64,000 nucleotides of DNA, taken from contig NZ_SDWT01000001.1 in assembly GCF_004137255.1 (NCBI RefSeq), positions 2,852,001 to 2,916,000 of the forward strand. Reading direction: 5' to 3'. Of the stretch, positions 20,163 through 29,225 are shown piece after piece. Position 1 is the first letter of the stretch; every line of letters begins with the position of its first letter. Made by a program: the position numbers and the translations under genes. Source of the stretch: Nocardioides oleivorans. Lineage in GTDB: Bacteria > Actinomycetota > Actinomycetes > Propionibacteriales > Nocardioidaceae. The notes beneath the pieces are model-generated. The model saw only the letters and a program-made list of their open reading frames with translations, was not told the origin of the DNA and ran no database searches.

Positions 20163-21460
20163 CCGAGCCACCCGGCACCACGACCCCGCAGCCCAGCAGC
20201 CGCGTCAGCCGACGCGGCCTGCTGGGCGGCGGGGTTGCCGCTGCGGGCGTGGCGGGTGCGTACGTCGCCGGGCGGGCCACCGCCGAGGCCGCAGCGCCCG
20301 ACGCTGGCGGCGACCCCCGTCGGTCGACGTACCCCTTCCGCGGCCGGCGGCAGGCCGGCATCGTCACCCCGGCCCAGGACCGCCTGCACTTCGCGGCCTT
20401 CGACGTCGTGACCGACTCGCGTGACGACCTCGTCGCGCTGCTACAGGCCTGGACCACGGCCGCGGAGCAGATGACCAGGGGCGAGCCCGCCGGCAGCGGC
20501 GCGGTCGACGGCGACGTGAACCTGCCTCCCGACGACACCGGCGAGGCGCTCGACCTGCCGGCCAGTGGCCTGACGATCACCTTCGGCTTCGGACCCTCGC
20601 TCTTCCGCGACGCCGACGGCAAGGACCGGTTCGGCCTCGCCGACCGGCAGCCGGAGGTGCTGCGCGAGCTCCCGCACTTCCCGGGCGACGTCCTCGACCC
20701 GGAGCGCTCGGGCGGCGACCTGTGCATCCAGGCCTGCGCCGACGACCCGCAGGTCGCGGTGCACGCGGTGCGCAACCTCGCCCGGATCGGCTTCGGCACG
20801 GTGTCCGTGCGCTGGTCGCAGCTCGGCTTCGGCCGGACCTCGACGACCTCGACCAGCCAGTCGACGCCCCGGAACCTCTTCGGCTTCAAGGACGGCACCG
20901 CCAACGTCAAGGCAGAGGAGACCGCCGCGCTCGACGAGCACGTGTGGGTCGGCTCCGGCGACGACGACGCAGCCGAGTGGCTGGCCGGTGGGTCCTACCT
21001 CGTCGCCCGCCGGATCAACATGAACATCGAGATCTGGGACCGTCAGCCGCTGGGCGACCAGGAGTCCTTCATCGGCCGCACCAAGGGCACCGGTGCCCCC
21101 CTCTCCGGCGGTGAGGAGATGACCGAGCCCGACTTCTCGATGCCCGGCAGCAACGACCAGCCGGTCATCCCGGTCGACTCCCACGTCCGGGTCGTGCACC
21201 CCGACATGAACGGCGGCGTCCGGATGCTGCGTCGCGGCTACAACTTCGTCGACGGCTCCAACGCGCTCGGGGGGCTCGACGCCGGTCTGTTCTTCATCGC
21301 CTACGTCCGCGACCCCGACACGCACTTCATCCCGGTGCAGCTGATGATGTCGAAGACCGACGCCCTCGCCGAGTACCTCAAGTTCACCGGGTCCGCGCTC
21401 TTCGCCGTGCCGCCGGGCATCGGCCCCGGCGAGCACGTCGGTCAGGCCCTGTTCGCCTGA
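20159..21460 (+). CDS. efeB: Dyp-type deferrochelatase/peroxidase EfeB with apparent CTG start
   Basis: A 433-aa haem enzyme. Residues 15-22 (RVSRRGLL) form a twin-arginine export motif followed by a hydrophobic stretch. GFKDGTAN near residue 241 is the GXXDG motif of dye-decolourising peroxidases, and HPDMNGG carries the likely proximal haem His. It completes EfeUOB. No ATG, GTG or TTG exists in frame between the end of efeO and the Tat motif; the only plausible initiator is CTG at 20159, overlapping the efeO stop as CTGA, like the ATGA couplings elsewhere. Confidence 0.92.
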   Translation: MTEPPGTTTPQPSSRVSRRGLLGGGVAAAGVAGAYVAGRATAEAAAPDAGGDPRRSTYPFRGRRQAGIVTPAQDRLHFAAFDVVTDSRDDLVALLQAWTTAAEQMTRGEPAGSGAVDGDVNLPPDDTGEALDLPASGLTITFGFGPSLFRDADGKDRFGLADRQPEVLRELPHFPGDVLDPERSGGDLCIQACADDPQVAVHAVRNLARIGFGTVSVRWSQLGFGRTSTTSTSQSTPRNLFGFKDGTANVKAEETAALDEHVWVGSGDDDAAEWLAGGSYLVARRINMNIEIWDRQPLGDQESFIGRTKGTGAPLSGGEEMTEPDFSMPGSNDQPVIPVDSHVRVVHPDMNGGVRMLRRGYNFVDGSNALGGLDAGLFFIAYVRDPDTHFIPVQLMMSKTDALAEYLKFTGSALFAVPPGIGPGEHVGQALFA

Positions 21461-22359
21461 CGCCGACGGAGGTCGGCGAGCGCCCCGTCCAGGTCGGGGT
21501 GGGAGAACTCGAAGCCGCTCTCAAGCAGCCGCGCCGGGATCGCGCGCCGGCCGGTGAGGGCCAGGGCGGGGTCGGTGCGCAGGAGCACCGCGCCCACGCG
21601 GACGAGGAACGCGGGGGTCGGCGGGGCGGCCGGCCGGCCGAGGCTGCGGCGCAGCGCGGCCATCAGGTCGGTGTTGCGCGCCGGCTCCGGTCCCGTCGCG
21701 TGCACGACTCCCGACAGGGCGGAGCCGGGTTCGAGCGCGGCCCGGACGATGGCGAGCCAGTCGTCGACGTGCGTCCAGCTGATCCACTGGGTGCCCGGCC
21801 CGACGCGCCCGCCGAGGCCCCACCGAGCCAGTCCCCAGAGGCGGTCGAGCGCCGGGGTGTCGTTGTCGAGCACGATCCCCGTCCGCAGCACGACGACCCG
21901 GTCGGCGTGCGCGCCGACGACGGCCTCCTCCCACGCGCGGGCGACGCCGGCCATCTGGGGCGGACCGTCCGCGGGCGGCGCCGACTCGTCCAGCACCGCG
22001 TCGCCGGCGTCGCCGTAGATCGCGAGGGTGCTGGCCTGGACCCACACCGGCACGGGAGAGTCGAGGGTGGCGCTCGCCTCGACCAAGGCCCGGGTCGGGT
22101 CGACGCGCGACGACGTGAGCAGCGCGACGTTGGCCGGGGTGGGCCGGCGGTCCACCAGCTCGCCCGCGAGGTTGACGACCGCGCTGCCGTCGAGCTCCTC
22201 GCGCCACGCCCCGACGGTGCGGCCGTCACACACGACCTGGCGGTGCGGCCCCGGCCGGCTCCGACGGGTCAGGACCACCACCTCGTGGCCCGCCGTGGCC
22301 AGGTCGGCGCACAGCCGACGACCCAGCGCTCCCGATCCTCCGGCGACCACGACCTTCAT
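21442..22359 (-). CDS. NAD(P)-dependent epimerase, TIGR01777/YfcH type
   Basis: A 305-aa short-chain dehydrogenase-like protein. MKVVVAGGSGALGRRL is the nucleotide-binding GxxGxxG motif; WTHVDDWLAIVRAAL and the C-terminal region fit the SulA/YfcH (TIGR01777) subfamily rather than sugar epimerases. The usual Tyr-x-x-x-Lys is not obvious, as in the rest of this subfamily. Its function is unknown. I chose ATG 22359 because the glycine motif starts there. The 3' end overlaps convergent efeB by 19 bp. Confidence 0.85.
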   Translation of the reverse strand: MKVVVAGGSGALGRRLCADLATAGHEVVVLTRRSRPGPHRQVVCDGRTVGAWREELDGSAVVNLAGELVDRRPTPANVALLTSSRVDPTRALVEASATLDSPVPVWVQASTLAIYGDAGDAVLDESAPPADGPPQMAGVARAWEEAVVGAHADRVVVLRTGIVLDNDTPALDRLWGLARWGLGGRVGPGTQWISWTHVDDWLAIVRAALEPGSALSGVVHATGPEPARNTDLMAALRRSLGRPAAPPTPAFLVRVGAVLLRTDPALALTGRRAIPARLLESGFEFSHPDLDGALADLRRRQANRA

Positions 22360-22433
22360 GCGCCGCAACCTACGCGACGTCCACCACACGCACGGTGCTT
22401 CCGCCACGGGCCCGCGTGCGCGACGATTCGGGT

Positions 22434-23906
22434 ATGAGCGATACAGCGTCGAAGACGTCCGGCCTCGAGCAGACCCGCCGGCTCGGCGTCGAGACCACGG
22501 GCATCGAGATCATCGAGGAGTCCGAGCGGACCGCACAGCCCAAGGACCTGTTCTGGCCGTGGTTCGCGGCCAACGTGTCCGTCTTCGGCCTGAGCTACGC
22601 CTCCTTCGTCCTCTACTTCGGCATCTCGTTCTGGCAGGGCGTCGTGGTGTCGGTCATCGGCATCGTGGTGTCGTTCCTGCTGTGCGGGATCATCGCGATC
22701 GCCGGCAAGCGCGGCTCCGCGCCGACGATGATCCTCAGCCGTGCCGCGTTCGGGGTGAAGGGCCAGAAGGTGCCGGGGGTGATCTCGTGGCTGGTCTCCA
22801 TCGGCTGGGAGACCTTCCTCGCGATCCTCGCGGTGCTGGCCACCTCGACGATCTTCACCCGTCTCGGCTGGGGCGGCGGCACCGGCACCAAGGTCGTCGC
22901 AGCGGTCGTGGTGGCCGCGCTGATCGTGTCGGCCAGCGTCGCCGGCTACCACATCATCATGCGGATGCAGTCGGTCCTGACCTGGATCACCGGCATCGTC
23001 ACGGTGCTCTACATGGTGCTCACCCTCGACGACATCGACTGGAGCGCGGTGCAGGACATCCCGTCCGGCTCGATGCAGTCCGTGATCGGTGCGCTGGTGA
23101 TGGTGATGACCGGCTTCGGGCTCGGCTGGATCAACATCGCCGCGGACTGGTCGCGCTACCAGAAGCGGACGGCGTCCGGTCCCTCGATCGTCGCCTGGAA
23201 CACCGCCGGCGGGGCGCTCGCGCCGGTGGTGCTGGTGCTGTTCGGCCTCGCGCTCGCGGGATCGTCCACCGACATCCTGGACGGAGTCGCCGGAGACCCG
23301 ATCGGCACGCTCGCCACCCTGCTGCCGACGTGGTTCCTCGTCCCGTTCCTGCTCGCGGCGATCCTCTCGCTGGTCAGCGGCGCGGTGCTCGGCATCTACT
23401 CGTCGGGGCTGACGCTGCTCTCCCTCGGTGTGAAGCTCAAGCGTCCCCAGGCCGCCGCCGTCGACGGCGTGCTGCTGACGCTCGGCACGTTCTACGTCGT
23501 GTTCGTGGCCGAGGACTTCGCCGGCCCGTTCCAGAGCTTCCTCATCACCCTCGGTGTGCCCCTCGCAGCCTGGGCCGGCGTGATGATCTCCGACATCGCG
23601 CTGCGCAGGCGCGACTACGACGACGAGGCGCTCTTCGACGCCCGCGGCCGCTACGGGGACGTCGACTGGGCCGCGATCGGCACGATGGTCGTCGGCTCGG
23701 TCGTCGGCTGGGGCCTGGTCATCAACTCGTTCTCCGACGACGCCTCGTGGAACAACTGGCAGGGCTACCTCCTCGGCCCGCTCGGCCTCGGCGGGCGCGA
23801 CGGGGCGTGGGCGTTCGCCAACCTCGGCGTCCTGTTCGCCCTGCTGATCGGCCTGGCCGGCGGCTACCTGCTCCGGCGTACGACGGTCGCGCGCCAGGAG
23901 GCCTGA
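22434..23906 (+). CDS. NCS1-family purine/cytosine permease
   Basis: A 490-aa membrane protein with about twelve hydrophobic helices. SRAAFGVKGQKVPGVISWLV and the N-terminal WPWFAANVSVFGLSYASFVL resemble NCS1 nucleobase/hydantoin/thiamine permeases, closest in feel to actinobacterial cytosine permeases. The substrate is not fixed by neighbours: the flanking genes are an epimerase and a thiol oxidoreductase. A short cytosolic N-terminus precedes the first helix. Confidence 0.87.
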   Translation: MSDTASKTSGLEQTRRLGVETTGIEIIEESERTAQPKDLFWPWFAANVSVFGLSYASFVLYFGISFWQGVVVSVIGIVVSFLLCGIIAIAGKRGSAPTMILSRAAFGVKGQKVPGVISWLVSIGWETFLAILAVLATSTIFTRLGWGGGTGTKVVAAVVVAALIVSASVAGYHIIMRMQSVLTWITGIVTVLYMVLTLDDIDWSAVQDIPSGSMQSVIGALVMVMTGFGLGWINIAADWSRYQKRTASGPSIVAWNTAGGALAPVVLVLFGLALAGSSTDILDGVAGDPIGTLATLLPTWFLVPFLLAAILSLVSGAVLGIYSSGLTLLSLGVKLKRPQAAAVDGVLLTLGTFYVVFVAEDFAGPFQSFLITLGVPLAAWAGVMISDIALRRRDYDDEALFDARGRYGDVDWAAIGTMVVGSVVGWGLVINSFSDDASWNNWQGYLLGPLGLGGRDGAWAFANLGVLFALLIGLAGGYLLRRTTVARQEA

Positions 23907-23947
23907 GCGGCGGGAACACGCGGCCCGCGCGCGGCGTTGGGGCGGAC

Positions 23948-24661
23948 GTGAAGATCGAGATCTGGTCCGACGTCGTCTGCCCGTGGTGCTACATCGGCAA
24001 GCGCCGGATCGAGAATGCCCTGGCCGGGTTCGCGCACGCCGACGAGGTGGAGGTGCACTGGCGCTCCTACGAGCTCGACCCCGGCGCCCCGGCCGTGCCG
24101 ACGGAGAGCACCGCGGCGATGCTGTCGCGCAAGTACGGCCAGTCGCCCGACGGCGCGAAGCAGATGCAGGACCGCGTCGAGGCGGTCGCCGCCGAGGAGG
24201 GCCTGGTCTACCGGCTCTCCGAGACGCTGCACCTCAACACCGTCGACGCCCACCGCGTCATCCACCTCGCCCACGAGCAGGGTGGCAACGAGCTGCAGGG
24301 CGAGGTGAAGGAGGCGCTGCTGAAGGCCTACTTCACCGAGGCGCGCAACGTCGCCGACCACGCCGTGCTGCGCGAGGTCGCCGTCGCCGCCGGGCTCGAG
24401 GCCGACCGGGTGGACGAGGTGCTCGCCGGCACGGAGTTCACCCAGGACGTGCACGCCGACGTGGAGCAGGCGCAGGCCTACGGCGCGACCGGCGTCCCGT
24501 TCTTCGTGATCGACGAGAAGTACGGCGTCTCGGGCGCCCAGCCGACCGAGGTGTTCAGCCAGGTGCTGGACAGGGCCTGGTCGGAGTCGCACCCGAAGAT
24601 CGAGGTGCTCGCGACCGGGGACGCCGGCGAGGCCTGCGGGCCCGACGGCTGCGCCATCTGA
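23948..24661 (+). CDS. DsbA-family oxidoreductase, FrnE-like
   Basis: A 237-aa cytosolic thioredoxin-fold protein with the active site C11-P-W-C14 (IWSDVVCPWCYIGKRR) and cis-Pro loop GVPFFVID near residue 185. A long helical insertion lies between them. The lack of a signal peptide and the overall pattern match FrnE, a cytoplasmic disulfide isomerase-like enzyme; relatives take part in polyketide synthesis or oxidative stress. The C-terminus adds a Cys pair (EACGPDGCAI) that could be redox active. GTG 23948 is the only start before the first strand. Confidence 0.88.
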   Translation: MKIEIWSDVVCPWCYIGKRRIENALAGFAHADEVEVHWRSYELDPGAPAVPTESTAAMLSRKYGQSPDGAKQMQDRVEAVAAEEGLVYRLSETLHLNTVDAHRVIHLAHEQGGNELQGEVKEALLKAYFTEARNVADHAVLREVAVAAGLEADRVDEVLAGTEFTQDVHADVEQAQAYGATGVPFFVIDEKYGVSGAQPTEVFSQVLDRAWSESHPKIEVLATGDAGEACGPDGCAI

Positions 24662-24673
24662 CGCGTGCCCGCG

Positions 24674-25249
24674 TCAGGGCTGCGACTTGACCCCCTGAGC
24701 CGCCTTCTCGGCGGTGGTGGCGATCCGCGTGGCGCGGGTCTCGGGCCGCTTGGCGAGCACGATCCAGGTCAGGATCATCTTGCGTGCCGAGGGTGACCAC
24801 GAGTCCCAGTGCTCGCGGCCGCCGGGACGGGCGTCGAAGGCCTCGGCCAGGTCGTCGGGCACGACGAGGTCCTCGACCTCGTCCATCAGGGTCCACATGC
24901 CCGTCTCCTTCGCGACCGCGACCGCGGCCTCGCCGGCCGGCTCCATCAGGCCGGCCTCCTCCAGCCGGGCGATCCGGCCCTTGTTGATGCGGGTCCACAT
25001 GCTGCCCGGGCGGCGCGGGGCGAACCACATCATCGTGCGCGCCTCGTCGACGGGCTTCACCGTCGAGTCGACCCAGCCGTAGCGCAGCGCCTCGAGCACG
25101 GCCTCCTCGTAGGAGAACGGGCGCTCGGCCGCCCTGCGCGGGCTCACCAGGAACACCCCCGTGGGCTGCGCGTGGTGCTCGCGCAGCCAGTCGCTCCACT
25201 CGGCGGCGGTGCTCGCCTCCAGACGCTCCGCGTCGTCCATCGCTCCCAT
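24674..25249 (-). CDS. YdeI/OmpD-associated family protein
   Basis: A 191-aa protein of the YdeI family: WSDWLREHHAQPTGVFLVSP at the N-terminus, EAVLEALRYGWVDSTVK (the GWIDS-like motif), RKMILTWIVLAKRPETRATR near the end. Members have been linked to bacteriocin or peptide tolerance, but the biochemical role is unknown. Two ATGs (25249 and 25240) are possible. It is divergent from serA. Confidence 0.78.
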   Translation of the reverse strand: MGAMDDAERLEASTAAEWSDWLREHHAQPTGVFLVSPRRAAERPFSYEEAVLEALRYGWVDSTVKPVDEARTMMWFAPRRPGSMWTRINKGRIARLEEAGLMEPAGEAAVAVAKETGMWTLMDEVEDLVVPDDLAEAFDARPGGREHWDSWSPSARKMILTWIVLAKRPETRATRIATTAEKAAQGVKSQP

Positions 25250-25379
25250 GTGCCCACTATGGCGGCAGGGTCCGACATGTGGGGAGCCTGTGACCGGGCA
25301 GGAGGGCGCGGGTACTGTGGGATCCGCACAGCGTCGTGCAGTCCACGCACAAACCTTTGAACTCTTCGAGGACCCCGCT

Positions 25380-26975
25380 GTGAACGCACCCGTCAAGCCC
25401 GTCGTGCTCATCGCCGAGGAGCTGAGCCCCGCCACGATCGAGGCGCTGGGCCCGGACTTCGAGATCCGCCACTGCAACGGAGCCGACCGCGCCGAGCTGA
25501 TCCCGGCGATCGCCGACGTCGACGCGATCCTGGTCCGCTCCGCGACCAAGGTCGACGCCGAGGCGCTCGCCGCCGCGTCCCGCCTCAAGGTCGTCGCCCG
25601 CGCCGGCGTCGGCCTCGACAACGTCGACGTCAAGGCGTCGACCCAGGCCGGCGTCATGGTCGTCAACGCGCCGACCTCCAACATCGTCAGCGCCGCCGAG
25701 CTCGCCGTCGCGCTGATGCTGGCCGCCGCCCGCCACATCAGCCCGGCCCACGCCGCGCTGCGCGGCGGGGAGTGGAAGCGCTCGAAGTACACCGGCATCG
25801 AGCTCTACGAGAAGACCGTAGGCATCGTCGGCCTCGGTCGCATCGGCGTGCTGGTCGCGCAGCGGCTGAGCGCCTTCGGGATGAAGGTCATCGCCTACGA
25901 CCCCTACGTCCAGGCCGGTCGCGCCGCGCAGATGGGCGTGCGCCTCGTGGACCTCGACACCCTCCTGGCGGAGTCGGACTTCATGAGCGTCCACCTGCCC
26001 AAGACCCCGGAGACGGTCGGCCTCATCGGCGCCGACCAGCTCGCCCGCGCCAAGCAGAGCCTGGTCCTCGTCAACGCCGCGCGTGGCGGCATCGTCGACG
26101 AGGCCGCGCTCTACGACGCGCTCAAGACCGGCCAGATCGCCGCCGCCGGCCTCGACGTCTTCGCGTCCGAGCCGTGCACCGACAGCCCGCTCTTCGAGCT
26201 CGAGAACGTCGTCGCCACCCCGCACCTCGGTGCCTCCACCGACGAGGCCCAGGAGAAGGCCGGCATCGCCGTCGCGAAGTCGGTCCGGCTCGCGCTCAGC
26301 GGCGAGCTCGTCCCCGACGCGGTCAACGTCCAGGGCGGCGTCATCGCCGAGGACGTGCGCCCCGGCATCCCGCTGACGGAGAAGCTCGGTCGCGTCTTCA
26401 CCGCCCTCGCCGGCGAGACCGCCCAGCAGCTCGACGTCGAGGTGCGCGGCGAGATCACGGAGTACGACGTCAAGGTGCTCGAGCTGGCCGCGCTGAAGGG
26501 CGTCTTCGCCGACATCGTGGAGGAGCAGGTCTCCTACGTGAACGCACCGCTCCTCGCGGCCGAGCGCGGCACCGAGGTCCGCCTCCTCACCGAGGCCGAG
26601 AGCCCCGACCACCGCAACCTGATCACGCTGCGCGGCACCCTCGCCGACGGCACGCAGGTCTCGGTCAGCGGCACGCTGGTCGGCCTCGCGCAGAAGGAGC
26701 GGCTGGTCGAGGTCAACGGCTTCGACGTCGACCTCGAGCCCGCGACCCACCTGGCGTTCCTCACCTACGAGGACCGCCCCGGCATGGTCGGCGTGATCGG
26801 CGGCATCCTCGGCGAGGCGTCGGTCAACATCGCCGGGATGCAGGTCTCGCGCCAGGAGCAGGGCGGTGCGGCGCTCGTCGCGCTGAGCGTCGACTCGGCC
26901 ATCCCGGCCGACACGCTCGCCGAGATCGAGTCGGCCATGCGGGCCGCCTCGGTGCGTGCGGTCAACCTGTCCTGA
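25380..26975 (+). CDS. serA: D-3-phosphoglycerate dehydrogenase
   Basis: A 531-aa enzyme of the long actinobacterial type, oxidising 3-phosphoglycerate as the first step of serine synthesis. The NAD site is GIVGLGRIGVLVAQRL; catalytic Arg, Glu and His fall in NAARGGIVDEAALYDAL and TPHLGAST. C-terminal to these are the allosteric substrate-binding domain and an ACT domain (EDRPGMVGVIGGILGEASVN) for serine feedback. GTG 25380 follows CGAGGA by 6 nt. TACTGT at 25313-25318 may be its -10 element. Confidence 0.96.
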   Translation: MNAPVKPVVLIAEELSPATIEALGPDFEIRHCNGADRAELIPAIADVDAILVRSATKVDAEALAAASRLKVVARAGVGLDNVDVKASTQAGVMVVNAPTSNIVSAAELAVALMLAAARHISPAHAALRGGEWKRSKYTGIELYEKTVGIVGLGRIGVLVAQRLSAFGMKVIAYDPYVQAGRAAQMGVRLVDLDTLLAESDFMSVHLPKTPETVGLIGADQLARAKQSLVLVNAARGGIVDEAALYDALKTGQIAAAGLDVFASEPCTDSPLFELENVVATPHLGASTDEAQEKAGIAVAKSVRLALSGELVPDAVNVQGGVIAEDVRPGIPLTEKLGRVFTALAGETAQQLDVEVRGEITEYDVKVLELAALKGVFADIVEEQVSYVNAPLLAAERGTEVRLLTEAESPDHRNLITLRGTLADGTQVSVSGTLVGLAQKERLVEVNGFDVDLEPATHLAFLTYEDRPGMVGVIGGILGEASVNIAGMQVSRQEQGGAALVALSVDSAIPADTLAEIESAMRAASVRAVNLS

Positions 26976-27012
26976 CCTCTCCTGCCGGACACGCCCGCCT
27001 GACCGGTCGGTC

Positions 27013-28476
27013 CTAGGCCACCATCACCCGGCCGGTGGACCCGCGTCCCGAGCGCGGGCTCGCCGGCCGGTGTGCGTCCGCGCTGACGTGCTCCCACGCG
27101 GCCGCGAGTCGTCGTACGGCCTCCACGAGGTCGTCGGGCGAAGCGGTCCACGGGATCCGGACGTAGCGGTCGAGCCCACCCTCGACCGCGAAGACCGGCC
27201 CGGGAGCGACCACGACGCCGCGGCGCTCGGCCTCGGCCGTCGTCGCCGTGCCGAGCGGCTCGGGCAGCTCGCACCAGAGCGCGAGGCCGCCGTCGGGGAC
27301 CCGGAAGCGCCACGCGGGCAGGTGCTCGCCCAGGGCGGCCACGAGCGTGTCGCGACCGACGACCAGGCGCTCGCGGTGCACCGGCAGCACCTCGTCGGCG
27401 CGGTCCATCAGGTCGGCCAGCACCAGCTGCTCGAAGACCGGTGCGCCGAGGTCGAGCCCGATCCGCGCCTGGATGAGCCGGTCCATGTCGGCCAGGTCGG
27501 CGCGCACCCAGCCCAGGCGCAGCCCGCCCCAGTAGGACTTGCTCGCGCTGCCGATCGTGATCGCCCCGTCGGCGTACGCGGCCATCGGCCGCGGCATCGC
27601 GGCGGCGAGGCCCGGCGCCAGGGCGAGCGCCTGGTGCGCCTCGTCGGCGACGACGGTCGTGCGCGAGCGGGCCAGCGCCGCACCGAGCTCCTCGCGCTGC
27701 GCGTCGGACATCAGGTGACCGGTCGGGTTCTGGAAGTCGGGGATCAGGTAGGCGAGCCGCGGTGAGGTCTGGCGCATGGTCGCCGCCAGCGCGTCGAGGT
27801 CCCACCCGTCCGGGTCGACCGCGGCCGGCACCAAGCGTGCGCCGGCGTGGCGGATGGCCTGCGTCACGTTGGGGTAGGTCGGCGACTCCACCACGACGCG
27901 CTCGCCCGGCGCTGTGAACGCCTGCGCCACGATCGACGCCGCCGCCAGCGCCCCGGCGGTGACCATGACCTGCTCCGGGACCGTCGGCAGCCCGCGGGCG
28001 TCGTACGCCGCCGCGATCCGCGCCTGCAGCGCCGGGACGCCCAGGGGGAAGTAGCCGGGCCCGCCCAGGTAGGCCGGGAGCTGCTCGGTCGCGCGCTGGT
28101 AGGACTCGACGAGCCCGGGCGGCGCCGAGTGCGCCGCGCAGTTCAGGTCGATGACGTCGTCGCCGCCGGTGCCCGGCATCAGGGCCCGGTCGTGGGAGCG
28201 GCGCTGCCCGCCCGGCACGGTGGTGAACGTGCCCGACCCACGCCGCGCCTCGGCGTACCCCGACTCGCGCAGCACCTCGTAGGCCCGGGTCACGGTGGTG
28301 CGGGAGACGTCGAGCGCGCCGGTGAGGTCACGCTCGCTCGGCAGCCGTACGCCGGCCCCGATCCGGCCGTCGCCGATGAGGACCCGCAGGCTCTCCGCGA
28401 GGCCGAGGTAGGCGGGGGAGCGGGGGAAGTCGCCCGTCAGAGTGGCTACGCGCTGGGCACTGATGACGCGGCTCAT
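27013..28476 (-). CDS. MocR-type GntR regulator with aminotransferase domain
   Basis: A 487-aa protein: winged helix at about residues 15-85 (LPSERDLTGALDVSRTTVTR) joined to a fold-type I aminotransferase domain with ITIGSASKSYWGGLRLGWVR holding the PLP-lysine and DFQNPTGHLMS the substrate region. MocR proteins use PLP or a PLP adduct as effector, as PdxR, GabR and YczR do. Divergent to it is a YczE-type membrane protein, the partner known for YczR-like members. I chose ATG 28476; an in-frame start 42 nt upstream would run into the operator. Confidence 0.9.
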   Translation of the reverse strand: MSRVISAQRVATLTGDFPRSPAYLGLAESLRVLIGDGRIGAGVRLPSERDLTGALDVSRTTVTRAYEVLRESGYAEARRGSGTFTTVPGGQRRSHDRALMPGTGGDDVIDLNCAAHSAPPGLVESYQRATEQLPAYLGGPGYFPLGVPALQARIAAAYDARGLPTVPEQVMVTAGALAAASIVAQAFTAPGERVVVESPTYPNVTQAIRHAGARLVPAAVDPDGWDLDALAATMRQTSPRLAYLIPDFQNPTGHLMSDAQREELGAALARSRTTVVADEAHQALALAPGLAAAMPRPMAAYADGAITIGSASKSYWGGLRLGWVRADLADMDRLIQARIGLDLGAPVFEQLVLADLMDRADEVLPVHRERLVVGRDTLVAALGEHLPAWRFRVPDGGLALWCELPEPLGTATTAEAERRGVVVAPGPVFAVEGGLDRYVRIPWTASPDDLVEAVRRLAAAWEHVSADAHRPASPRSGRGSTGRVMVA

Positions 28477-28493
28477 GCAGGCCACTGTTCCAC

Positions 28494-28520
28494 GATTGGC
28501 TATGTCGAACAAGGCCAATC
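28494..28520. promoter_or_regulatory. Operator between mocR-type and yczE-type genes
   Basis: A 7-bp inverted repeat GATTGGC (28494-28500) and GCCAATC (28514-28520), with centres 20 bp apart (two helical turns), lies in the 61-bp divergent gap. It is the obvious candidate for MocR binding and would cover both promoters. Confidence 0.6.
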
Positions 28521-28537
28521 GGCGTCAGACTGGTGGC

Positions 28538-29221
28538 ATGAGCACGACCTCTCCCACCGGCACCACCCACGCACCGCGCAGCGTCCTCGTCGACCTCGGC
28601 CCGATCGCCCAGCTGAGGGCCGGGCGGCTCGCGCGCCGCCTGCCGCAGCTCTACGTCGGCCTGGTCCTCTACGGCGTCTCGCTCGCGATGATGGTCCGCG
28701 GCGCGCTCGGCCTGGCGCCCTGGGACGTGCTGCACTCCGGCTTCATCCAGCACGTGCCGATGACGCTGGGGCAGGCGGTCGTGCTGTTCAGCTTCGTGGT
28801 CCTCGTGCTGTGGATCCCGCTCAAGGAGATGCCGGGCCTCGGCACCATCAGCAACGCCCTCGTGGTCGGCCTCTCCGCCGACGCCACCCTCGGCGTGCTC
28901 GACCGCCCCGACAGCATCGTCGCCCGGGTGGCGCTGATGATCGGCGGCGTCGCGCTCTGCGGGTTCGCGAGCGCGCTCTACATCGGCGCCCAGCTCGGCC
29001 GTGGCCCGCGCGACGGCCTGATGACCGGCCTGCACCGCCGGACCGGCCTCTCGCTGCGGCTGGTCCGCACCGGCCTCGAGGTCGCCGTCGTCGTGATCGG
29101 CCTGCTGCTCGGCGGCACACTCGGCATCGGCACCGTGGTCTACGCGCTCGCGATCGGGCCGCTCACCCAGCTGATGCTGCCCTGGCTCACCGTCGACGTG
29201 ATGCGGCCCGACGAGGGCTGA
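28538..29221 (+). CDS. YczE/YitT-type membrane protein
   Basis: A 227-aa protein with about five hydrophobic helices. GLAPWDVLHSGF and LGRGPRDGLMTGLHRRTG are hallmarks of the YczE/YyaS/YitT family. The function of the family is unknown. CAGACT lies 6 nt before the ATG as a likely -10. It is divergent from the MocR-type regulator, matching the conserved yczR-yczE arrangement, so PLP-linked control is expected. Confidence 0.85.
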   Translation: MSTTSPTGTTHAPRSVLVDLGPIAQLRAGRLARRLPQLYVGLVLYGVSLAMMVRGALGLAPWDVLHSGFIQHVPMTLGQAVVLFSFVVLVLWIPLKEMPGLGTISNALVVGLSADATLGVLDRPDSIVARVALMIGGVALCGFASALYIGAQLGRGPRDGLMTGLHRRTGLSLRLVRTGLEVAVVVIGLLLGGTLGIGTVVYALAIGPLTQLMLPWLTVDVMRPDEG

Positions 29222-29225
29222 GCGC

